Origin: Asterias amurensis
Taxonomy: Eukaryota > Echinodermata > Asteroidea > Forcipulatida > Asteriidae
Assembly: GCF_032118995.1 (NCBI RefSeq)
Contig: NC_092657.1
Span: 3,593,891-3,657,890 of the forward strand
Reading direction: 5' to 3'
Length of the DNA stretch: 64,000 bases
Shown: positions 46,001 through 58,000 of the stretch, piece by piece
Layout of the letters: each line of letters opens with the position of its first letter
Position numbering within the stretch: the stretch's first letter is position 1
Position numbers and translations under genes: made by a program
The notes under the pieces: model-generated
The model's database searches: none
Told to the model about the DNA's origin: nothing
What the model saw: the letters and a program-made list of their open reading frames with translations, nothing else

Positions 46001-49000
46001 AAAAAGCATTTTTGGCACACATGCCTCCACAAAAAGGCTACAGACCTAAAGTATGTCAATGTTTGAGTGAGAAACTGCCACTTTCTCATAGATTCTATCA
46101 ACAGCTGTCCATTGCTCGCTACCAAGTATGTTTTTATGCTAGTAATGATTTCGAGTAATTATCAATAGTGTCCAATTTCTTAAATTGCTTGCTGTTGCGT
46201 TAATCACTTCTCTGGGCGAGAAAAGGAGAATTTTTTTGAAAAACAGCATCCTCGTCAAAGGTTTACATTTAATAACCACTCTTGCAATTAAGGGCAATCG
46301 AACTTATTTATTCGAAGCCAGTAAGCAGTTTTCGATTGTAAAAAGCATTTTTTTTTTTACATCGAGGTAATGTTGTTATGTACCTTCCTTTTATTATATG
46401 TTTATTAATAAAGGTAATAAAGGATAGGAATGAATGTACTCTTCCATCGTTCATGCACCTTTAAATAGTAATGTCTTCACAACTGCTGACCTATACTCGA
46501 TTTCCTTTTGGGCAAAATATCCATTTTCTTGCTTTATCTCTCTTTTTGTTTGAAACTACAGCTCGCTATCAGACTTCCCACCTTACGTGATGTAATTTTC
46601 CCCACAGTTTGTGCCCGGGGCTAAAACAATATCAATCCCATGCTCTCTTGTTTTTACCTGTAGCCTTGCCTTCATTACGCTCCTAGGTTTCCACGAGCGA
46701 AACCCAAATTTACCACCGTCTTTCCGCCCGGAGGTGAATTGAATTCATTCCGGTAAACGATTTGAGAGGAAGGCTATACGGGGAATAGATGGAATTGCCG
46801 ACTGCACACGAGTCTGGCCGGTGTAATATGTTGCAATCTGAACTCCATGGAACACTTTCAAATCAATGCGTTGGCGCGCAATAAGTTATCATTTAATCCC
46901 AACTTAGAGCTATACGATATGTGTTTTTCTGGAGATTTCTCTGATAAAGTGAAACGAATTATATGTCAATTGGCCAGCGAGATATATACCCATTATTAAG
47001 GGAGGGTATGTCTGGTGGTCAAAACTACCTGACGCCCCAATTAGTTAAGTGGAATAGTCCAGTCTAGGATAAAAAGCCAATTGGCCACCGATATCTATAC
47101 ATGTATATCCATTAAAGGGAGCCCCTGGTATACCTCTGGTGATACTCGACAAAAATTACCTGACGCCCCTATTAGTTAAGTGGAATAGTCCAGTCTAGGG
47201 TAACAAGGAACAAGAATGATAAGCCAATTGGCCACCGATATATATAAATGTTTATCCATTAAAGAGAGCCTCTGGTATACCTCTGGTGATACTCGACAAC
47301 ATTACCTGACGCCCCTATGAGTTAAGTGGAATAGTCCAGTCTAGGGTAACAAGGAATTGGACTCGTTATGAATCATACACTTAATCATTACATTCTCCAG
47401 AACTTACTTAATATGTCGTTAGAGGATTGTTTTGTTTCTGGCATACATCCACGAGATTAAAGGTGTTAGGGGAATTTACCTCTGCTCAGAACTAAGGTCT
47501 TTAAAGGCACTGGATACAAGGCTATTTGTATTTTAAGCATAAAAACGTATTTGGTAAAGAGCACTGGGAAACTTTTGATATACTACAAAACATTGTTAGA
47601 AACAACACTCAGTGAAGATAGTTGCGGAGAAATATGTAATTTCCAGGCATATATCAGATTCCGAAGAAAGGCTTTATTCCTGGCCTTTCTCAGATTCAAA
47701 ATTCGTCCGCCCACACTCGTGAAACTCTGCACACCCCTTTTAAACAATGTGGACGACTCCATGTAGCAACAACCTTGTCCGCCGTGACACAACCTTGGCT
47801 TGTTAGAAATAACGAGCGGGATCGATTGTTTTGGGGCACGACGTTAAGAATTAAGCATCAAAGATCGATAGGCCAAATTATTTCCTCTTGGCTTGACTGT
47901 ATTATTTGGTACATGTATATATTGTTGCCTGTTTTACGACGTTACTGTGAAAACAACAAACCGTGACCTAAACCTAATGTCAAATGTTGAAGCTTCAGCT
48001 GAAAACAGTCTATACTTTCTAAGAAAACAGCCAAAACAAGTCAATGTATTTCACAAGTAGGGGCCTATGTCAAATCCGTCCACGTTTAGTGAGGTAACAG
48101 CGGGTACCAACTGTATCTCTGGCCGTGGCCTTTGCAAACAGACACCAACCAACCCATGTCACTTCAGAGGGAGCCGTTTCTCACAATGTTTTATACTATC
48201 AACCTCTCCCCATTACTCGTTACCAAGTAAGGTTTTATGCTAATAATTATTTTGAGTAGTTACCAATAGTGTCCACTGCCTTTAAAGCAAAACCCGAAGA
48301 GACAGAAATGATATTACTCACAGCCAAAATATATGATGTATTGTGTCTTCCTTGCAGCAAAACCCTCACATTGGGTGCGTTCGTTAAGCTTCCCTGGGTC
48401 GACCCCGGTGTGTGGCGGGTTTTTTTTTAAGGACGAACGTGGGTAATTATCTGCACACGTTCGTCCTGGGAAAAAAAAAACGCCACACACCGGGGTCGAC
48501 CCAGGGAAGCTAAACGAACCCACCCAGTAGTTACATCTCTCCCAACCCTACCCTCCCCTAGACTTGACTCAAGTCCCAATCCCGTGTCAATCTCAGAAAA
48601 CTATTGCTTTGTGACGCTCTAACCACAATACCTACATTTTTACGGCGGCGGGTTTGCTCCCGCACGAGAATGGGACTTGAATCAAGTCTAACCCTCCCAT
48701 AACAAATACGTCCATATTTATGTCTACACCAATGCGTTTCCATTTGTACGACAAGCCGCTTTTAGCATTTCACTCTGCTCCTAATATCTGCTCCTCCACA
48801 GTGGTCGGAACGTGACTAAGAACCCGAATTGTCAGTCTCTAGTATTAGACAAAATCAAGGCACACGTCTCGTTCCATCTCTTATTTCATTGTTTTCATTT
48901 TATTTGATTTATCCACACACACTGAAATAAAAGTGCAGCATATTATTTTATTTTCTCTCTGGAGGTCGGGTGAACTTTACTCTATTTCAATCCAGTTGAA

Positions 49001-52000
49001 GCCTAATTTTTAGAAAGGGGGTTGTAAGGATAGCATGCGCGTGATCTGGATTTAGAATGCACACTTTTTGTAAATGAAAAATTCAAAATAGTATGAATTT
49101 GGGCCGACAGAAACAAAATGATACCAAAGCCTACATCCGTATGGACTGTAAAAGGGGTAACCCTGTTTGATCCCTAGGAGTAGATGGCATTGGCCTCTGG
49201 AATAAAATCACTATAGCCCACACCTTGAAGAGGCCTTCAGGGCCTTGTGTGTGTCTGGCGACTTGCATAAAAAAACAGAAAACGTGCAATGTTGATTTAT
49301 CATAGATTGTATTCTGGCTCTGAAATCTGTTTTGCGTAAAGCCAACTTTTGTTGTAAAAAGAATAACTCAAAATAGTGTCAATTTGCACAGAAAGCAGCC
49401 ATCAGCAAGCAGTGTTGATTTGTCAAGATTGTTTTCTGGCTCTGAAATTTGTTTTGCGTAAAGCCCACTTTTGTTGTAAAATGAAAAACTCAAAATAGTA
49501 TCAATTTGCACAGAAAGCAGCCAACAGCACGCAGTGTTTATTTGTCAAGATTGTATTCCTGTTCTGCGTAAAACACACTTTTTTGTAAATGAAAAACTCA
49601 AAATAACCCGGGGCAACTCACCACTCATCGACAATTTTGAATCAGCGTGTGTCATGAATACAGTCAGGGGAGCAGGTGCCTCAATCGCTTCACTAGGTGA
49701 TACGTCATGTTGAGATTGTCAGTTCAGTAATTTTACTTCTTTTTTCATTTCTAAAGGTGTTGTAGGGAAAAAACTAAAGATAAATAGTTAAAGGCAGTGG
49801 ACACTATTGGTAGTTACTCAAAATATTTTTTAGCATACAACCTTACTTGGTAACAAGTAACGGGGAACTGTTGATAGTATAAAACGTTGTGAGAAACGGC
49901 TCCCTCTGATGTAACGTAGTTTCGGGAAAGAAGTAATTTTCCACGAATTTGATTTCGACACCTCAGATTTAGAATTTGAGGTCTCGAAATCAAGCATCTG
50001 AAAGCACACAACTTCGTGTGACCATGGTGCGACAAGGAAGTTTTTGTCTTTCATTAATATCTCGCAACTTCGACGACCGATTGAGCTCAAATTTTCAGAG
50101 CGTTGGCTCTGAAAAGGGCCGGTTTGGACTCGACGTTTCATCGATTGATATCAGGCCGAAATAATAATATGTCAGTGCAAAAACTTCTGTCCAAATGGAG
50201 GTTCCGAATCCTCAGTCCTTTGGACAAAATTTGAGTTCACATAAGATCATTTTGGTTAATAATTGTTTTTGATGTTTACTGTGGTATTGGTAATAATTTG
50301 GTTGTGTGGTTTGGTCTGCGTTTTTTTCGAAGAAAAGCAAACAATAAAAAACAGGAGAGATCAAATACTTTATTCAAATCGACTGAGTAGAATCATCAAG
50401 AGGCTTCCAAATAAACCGGGTATTTATTCTCACTATTCCTTTTAACGATTGGTTTAAAAGAGTCTCCCGTTATCCCATCCAAACGAAACCATCCTCACGC
50501 ACGATCGATGTCAACGCTATTGGTTACCGCTCGATTTTAAAAACACCCGAGAAAAGTGTGCCTCACTGCATTTCACATTGCCGAGGAAAAAGACTGGCAC
50601 CCTGTCTTCGCCACTTCTGTAGTGTTTGTTTAATAACCAGGCTCCGGGTTCAATCGCAAATGGATCTGATTGGTCAAGCTCGCACGCTCGATAACTAACT
50701 GTGCCTTGCTGCATTCCCCCATTGCCGAGCAAAAAGAGACTGGCACCCTGTCTTCACCCACTTATGTGGTGCGCACAGGCTCTGGGTTCAACTGCATTTA
50801 TTTCTGATTGGTCGAGCTCGTACAAGCTCTGAACTAACTGGTATGCATTCTTATAGCCAAACAATACAGAACCAAGTAGCTTTCCAGCGACTAAGATTGT
50901 AGGTGAGTTGTCATTTATATAGTAGAAGCCGGTGTGTAACACTGTATTAAGTGCTCCCTTGATCTAGGCAGTCAGATCTTCGAGCCACCTTTGGGAGAGT
51001 GTGCCCTGACAACATTTTCCTCGCAAATGTTGTGATGTTTTCGCTTTTAGAACGGAAACATTTTATATATTTTTTCTCTACCGGCGAGCGAGCGAAGTGG
51101 ACCGTGGTTCTAATCGGGCTGCAGAGCCCGGGAGTGTTTTTGCTTCGTTGCGGCGGTCTTAAAGTGAGCTCGTCGTTGAAATGGTTTCTTCGATGTCAAA
51201 TACAAGATGACTGCATATATAACGGTCATTAAGTTTTCATGTCATGATAGTTGAGAGCTGTTTCACGTTGATCTGAGCCTCATGCTCTGAAAAAAAAATA
51301 CAAATATTATACAATTTATTCCACTCTAATAATAAATAATACAAATAACTAGATCTTATAAAGAGCGTTTTTTTTTTTTAAATATATATATAATAACGTA
51401 TCAATGCGCTATAAATTATTGCCCTGGTCATTGAGCCAATAACATGACTATATCCTTCTCAGCTCCCTGTAGAGTATACAACCCGGGCCATGTGAACTTT
51501 GTTTACAATAAGTGTGACCTTGTACATACTTTGAGTATTCTGGCAGGCACAATACTTCACTAGTATGGGAAAGTTGACATTTTGTTTCATAATTTCCACA
51601 TTAATCCAAGAATTATGAAAGTAAAAGCTGGACAAGTTTTAAGATGTAACCACTTGTATCATATCAAAAGTTGATAAGAACTAGACAGTGCAATCTCCAC
51701 CAAATGTAAAATGTTATGATTTCTTCCATTAGGCTGTGTGCAAATTTTGCCTGCAGGAAGTCCAGGCTCTGTGGCTGTTTTGTAAACATGTGATGTCACA
51801 GGTCACATCGTCTATTTGGAGCTTCAAAGTCTTTTTCAAACACAGTATCAACCTCTACCATCGCAGGTACCCATGGGTACCCATAAATGCATTTATACCC
51901 CTTGGTGAAGAGAAGCTTTAATTTATACTTTTATTTATATTCGTACACGATTATGTTTTGATTTATCGTGTACGGATAAGTTTGGCAAAGAGATATATAT

Positions 52001-55000
52001 TTGTTTATTATTCTTGTGCCGGCATTTGCTTACATAAGAAAATATCATTTCTCGGCAACATCTATAATAAAAATTATTATTTAATTCGGTAACAGCAGAA
52101 CCACCGACGGCCTCTCCTCACAACATCAGCTTCTTATAATCATCAAGTTTCTCAATAATATTTCGAGTTCCCCATCTCTTTCTCTAAAGAGTCGCCACGA
52201 ATCCGCAAGCCGGTGTGAAGAAATCGACCCACCTGCCTCGACACATCCACGGAGAGAATTCCAACAATTTGATCCAATTTTAAAATGGTTGTCTACTTTT
52301 CTTCATCGATCTATATGCCATCTGATATTAAATCTTTATTTCGTGTTAGTTTTTGGGGATAACATTTGCTAGATTCATCTAGAACTGTGCTTCTGTCCCT
52401 GCGGTGAATGACGCTGATATTTTTTTTTTTTTTTTTTTTTTTGCTTGAGATAAAATGACCTGTTTTTTTTCTTTTCGTTTGGACAAAACCGTTTGGTGAC
52501 TGACATGGATTCCACTTAATGGTCGCAAAACGAATCACAAGAATACCCCAAATCTTTCGTCTTCCTCCCATTTCAACTTCTTCATTTATACTATTCTTGT
52601 TCTTAGGGAAGATATACCTTTGGTAATACGACTCTTTAAAGGAACACGTTGCCTCGGATCGGTCGAGTTGGTCTTTGAAAAGCATTTGCAACCGTTTGTT
52701 ATAAAATGCATATGGGTGGAAAGATGTTGTAAAAGTAGAATACAATGATCCACACAATAATGTCTCGAAGTTGCACGGTTTTCCTTTACCTCGTCGACTA
52801 ACACGGTCGGCCATTTATTTTTTACTCCCATAAATGGCCGACCGTGTTAGTTCGCAAAGTAAAAGGAAAACCACGCAATTTCGAGGCAAATTTGTGTGGA
52901 TCATTGTATTCTACTTTTAAAACATCTTTCCAACCATATGCATTTTATAACAAACGGTTTCAAACGCTTTTCAAGGCAACGTGTTCCTTTAAATTGAAGG
53001 CAATAAAAACTGTTTGTCGGAAGTAGGCCTATGTGGTCAATCTTGGTCAGCATTTCTGGATTTTGTTTCAAAATGACACAAACTGAGAGTTCAAATTCTC
53101 TTCTTGACCCCTTCTTTTGGTTCAATCTGACCCATTCCAAATGATGTATTGTTTGGGCTGTTTCTTTTAAGTTTGTTTGTTTGTTTACCTTTTTTACCTT
53201 TTTGTTCTCAAGCTGTGTCGTAAAAACCGAAAATTTAGTCCTGTGTTTAGAGCCACACATCTCTAAAATTGCCATCAAAAGAACAAAAAGGCTAATTTAT
53301 ATAATAAATCATGAATTGAAAACAATTTGAAAGATTTTTCTGAAAACAATTTGAAAGATTTTTTCCTCTCCAAAAATCCAACCCTCTCCAGAGTGATAGG
53401 CCTATGTCCATACTGTCAGGAGACGCAACATGTAACTTTATAAACCCCACGACCGTGTGTCTATCGTGACAACACTAAGATTGGCGCGAAAATTAATTGC
53501 TACGAAATTGGGTATCACTTCGGCGCGTAAAACGCTACTTGCAGCTGCTACTGCTTTATCGAGGAAGGTCGCGCTTATCTGTATGAATGACGTCACACGA
53601 TTTGTTTGGTTAGTGGTAGTAGTATAAAAACCAGCCTTTTTGCTTGTTCTCATCCATGTTTACTGAGATATTCCAGCTTTATTTCACGTACTGCAACTCT
53701 TTGGAACTCCCTTGCTTGGTAAATGTTTCCCTCCTAGCTAGATTTTACATTCTAGATTCTAGATTCTAGCTAGATTTAAGAGGAATATCAATTCCTATAC
53801 CTTTAGCTCCCATAGTTCATTTCCACAGTACACAGTATTAGTTATTCTTCTTGTTATTCCCTTTTATACCAAGAGTGTTTTTTTTGTTTTTTTGTTTTAT
53901 TTTTGCTTTTTGGGATAATTTAACCACCACCATTAAAACATAGAGAAAATGGTTAAACAGCCATCAATTGCTGTCGAATCTAAAACGAGTTATCGTATCA
54001 GTTTGTTATCCGTTGTTTTAATCTGGCCATAGTTCGCTTTTCCCCTCATTTTTTTTTTACGGAATCGTGTTCCAGTAAAGAAAAACGGAACAGCTCTGTT
54101 TGTTCACGAACACCTAATGTCTAGAAATGTTTACATATATATTTTTCGAGGTTGTCTTTAATTCCTTTATTTACATATTTCTATTTATAAATTTCGTGTT
54201 ATATTTGTTTACTGTCCTGTTCTGAAAGCTTTATTCAAATTTAGACAAGGTTCTTTTGTCATTATTTTTTAAAGAGAACAAGAAAGAAACAATGAAGAAG
54301 CGAATTTAATTAAAGTCACCTATCACCTAAAAGTGTGTGAATATAAAGCCACCTCCCGAGCACACCACACACACCGTGCAATAATGAAAAAACACTTAGC
54401 ATCTTTGCCACTTCGTTTTCAATGGGCCTTGAGGGCACACCACATGGTGCCGAGGCATGTTTCCATTTTGCTATTAATATTGAGGGGTTTTGTTAATATA
54501 GACTGTTTTGTTTGAGAGCCCGACTTTGTTGCAACTGCCTGCGATATTGTTTACATTGCCTGGTCGTCTTGGATCTTTCTGGGGAAGCTGAAGATGGGTT
54601 TCTGTTTTATGTAGAAAGCCTGAACAAATAGTTTGAAGAGTGTCGAAACGATATCATGTTAGGTTTGTATTTGGCCGGCCGAAGGGAACGTAGTGATGTG
54701 AGATTTGTTGGTTTTAATCTCACTTTTGTGTAAGTTCAGCCAAAGAAAAAGTGCCAGTAAAAAATGATGTTTTTTTTTATTACATCTCATGATTCGCAGC
54801 GCACGCCTCTATCTTGTCTGCCATTTTGTGAGTCATTAAAATCTCAGAAAAGGACTGTGCAAGTATTGCCTCGTATACAGTTAAACAGGGCCCAATTTTA
54901 TAAGGCTGCTAGCACAAAACATTGCTTAGCATGAAATTTATTCCTTGATAAAAACAGGATTACCAACCAAATGTCCATTTGTTGCATATTGCTTGATACT

Positions 55001-58000
55001 GGTATTCAGCTGTTGTTTGCTTATCCTGAAAATCACGTGGAAATTTGGTTGGTAATCCTTTTTTTATCAAGGAAGAAATTTCATGCTAAGCAAATGTTTG
55101 TGCTTAGCAGCTCTTTGAAATTGGGCCCAGGCCAACTAATGAGCGCGAGTTTGTTCTCTTCACGCGTCAAAGGTTTTGACAGTTTGTCAGTTTACGTAAA
55201 GTCGGGATACTAAACAATCATGGGAGCTACCTTCCTGAGCTAATGTGTTGTGTGTTTTGGGGTTTAAGGTTTTGACAGTTTGTCATGCGGGTGCGTTTCT
55301 CGCGGCTGTAACCGTTATCTGTTTTTCAGTCTTTAGCCATGCAGTGATTAACCAATGGCCATCTCAACCGAAACAGTTAATGGTCACGACCGCGAAAACG
55401 CACCCCTGTCTTCGTATAGAAGTCAGGACACTAAACAAACATGGCATCCACCAGTCTGACCTCAGTTTGCCCTTACGTCATGTTTACTTACCCCTTTATC
55501 CCCGGGCTCAGCCCCTCACTTCACTCATTTTGATCTTGTGGACAATCCCAACCACCAAAAAAGAAAAACAAGATTGAACAGAATTGGAGCAAAGAGAACG
55601 CACGTGCCATCCGCATTTTGTCAAATATTTGGCGCGGTTTCTGAACAGCAAACAAACGCTCTGGGGCTGAAAGCCGCACACGGTCCGGGGTTTCACGCGA
55701 TCCGGACCCCCACGGAACGACAACCGGATTAGGGCAGGAAAAAAAGCTTTTCCTTTATTTGTCTCTGGTTTATTGGGAACAACTCAGACGTAATCTTAGC
55801 TCCAAGGGGAGGATGAATGATGATTAGAAGATCTATTTTAGAAGACAAGTATGTTAATTCGAAAATAGTGTGGAACGGATTGGGTTGTTTTTTAAAGACA
55901 CTGGACACCTTTGGTAATTGTCAAATACCGGTATTCTCAATTGCCGTATCCCAACATTATGCATACAATGACAAACCGGTGAAATTTTGGGCTCAATCAA
56001 TTGGTCATCGAAGTTGTAAGAAAATAATGAAAGACAAAATATCCTTGTTCCACAACTCTGTGTGCTTTCAGATGCCATAAAAAAAGGGTATCATTTGAAG
56101 TATTTTATTGTTTGAATTCCCTCTTTCTAAAAAAAACTACGTTACTTCAGATGAAGCCGTTTCTCACATGGTTTTATACTAGCTCCCCATTGCTCGTTAC
56201 CAAGTCAGTTTTTATGCTTCCTAACAATTGTTTTGAGTAATTACCAATAGTGTCCAGGGTCTTTAAATAATAATCGTATACACAAACGGCAGCGGTGGAG
56301 GCGGTTCCTTTACGGTTGTGTTATGAGAACCACCATCGCCCATGTAACCCTAGAGACATAATATTTATCCTCCACGTCGAACGTAAAATTATATTACAAC
56401 ATTAAACATAAAACATAATCAAAACCAATTAGTGGGATATCATCCGTGTAATAATGTCTAAAATTAATTATCTTGTGAGGATGGCTTAATGGCTTATAAT
56501 ATTTCACCCTGCGGTGATTTCAAAGAAATAATATGTATGCAATAAATTCTGCATGAAATCATTTTGAAACCCGACCTTTGAAACATGCATTACCGAGGAT
56601 CCTGTTCTTAAAGATAATATCACGTCGTACTTTTCTTGACGTTATCTATGCATCAGAATGAGACCTTGGTTCGCTTAAAGGTGGGATAGACGATGTGACC
56701 TGTGACATCACATGTTTACAAATGAGCCACCAAGCCTGGACTTCCTGCAGGCACGATTTGTACACAGCCCAATGGAAGGAAACATAAAATATTATATTAC
56801 TTTATGTAGGTTGCACTGTCCAATTCTTATCAATTTTTGATATGATGAAAGGGGCATATCTCAAAACTTATACAGCTTCTACTTTCGGAACTCTTGGAGT
56901 TGTGTGGAAATTATGACACAAAATGTCAACTTTCCCATATAATTAGAGCAGGATCTTGCCTGCCAGACTAACCAAAATATGTACAAGGTCACACTTATTG
57001 TAAACGGAGTTCAAATTGTCTATAGATTGGTGAATATTAATGGTGAGAAGCACTATGCAGTTGGTAGAATAAACATGTTTCAGAAAGGATTCCCTTCGTA
57101 GTAATTCGCTTTGGGTACTTGTTTTCACCAAAAGCATTTGAATCTGAGAAAAGATTCATGCATTAATACACATAATGCTCGTGTTGCAATCATAAGTTGT
57201 TAGGATGATGACGAAAACGTAACGTAACGTATTACGTAACGTGACGTAACGTATCGCAACGCGGCCGTAACATAACGTGGGAGAGCAATAGTATTAAGGC
57301 ATTGCCTTCTATCTTTTGGCAAGCGTTTCATACTTTTTGACCTGAGAGCGAAAGAGGTCCACACAAGGCAGAGTTTTGAAACACTATGTGTACTTAGACA
57401 CGCCCAAACAGGTGTTGACAAATATGGGTTTTTTTCTTCATAATTGCACAGAGGGCATGTAGAGCACCGTGTTTTTGTGTGGGGGGAATAAGAATTTTGC
57501 AGCTGTCTTATCCCTCTGCCCTTTGTGTGCACACCTCTTTATGTGACATCTTTATCCTTTCTTTACATCCATAGTCAAGACCACCTCAGCAGAGCTTGTT
57601 TCCTCAGGTACCTTCTGCATCACAGACACTAGCATCCCAAAGGAATCGCCAGGAAATGCTTACTACTGCCCAGCGTTTAACGAAGACGGCACGCCCAATA
57701 CCTTCATAGAGTGTTGTAATAGTGGCCGAATAGACGCAACGGGACACCACAGACAGTGCTGCGAGGCAGGCGAATCAGCAGACAATGAAAAGTGAGTTAC
57801 TGAAACCATAGAGTAAGGACTGAAAGCTAGTTTGATTTTGGACATTGGAAGTTCATATAGTGTTTTTTTTTTTCTTCGATAATTGGTAATATTGGACATT
57901 CACGTATAGGTTTGTACGGAATGGACATTCACGTAGAGGTTTGTACGGAATGTACAATGCCCAATATCGATGTGCAAGGTACTGAAAGCTAGTTTGATAT

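Larger units (their letters stand above)
37113..57574 (+). other. Proposed 20.5 kb first intron of the six-cysteine gene
   Basis: The interval contains only repeats I can identify: MITEs, two SINEs, several tandem arrays and a trace of a LINE. Stretches between the listed repeats (for example 37480-38290, 42600-44070 and 52000-52630) show no gene. The segment 53650-54880 is also featureless apart from T-runs. Confidence 0.4.

Noticed and set aside
52311-52814. 167-residue reverse open frame
   Set aside because: It consists of MITE-B sequence joined to the poly-T tract (a lysine run in the reverse frame).
57200-57532. 110-residue reverse frame with CSTCPLCNYEEKN
   Set aside because: The CxxC word hinted at a zinc finger or LINE tail, but there is no second Cys/His pair and the rest is ACGTA repeat.
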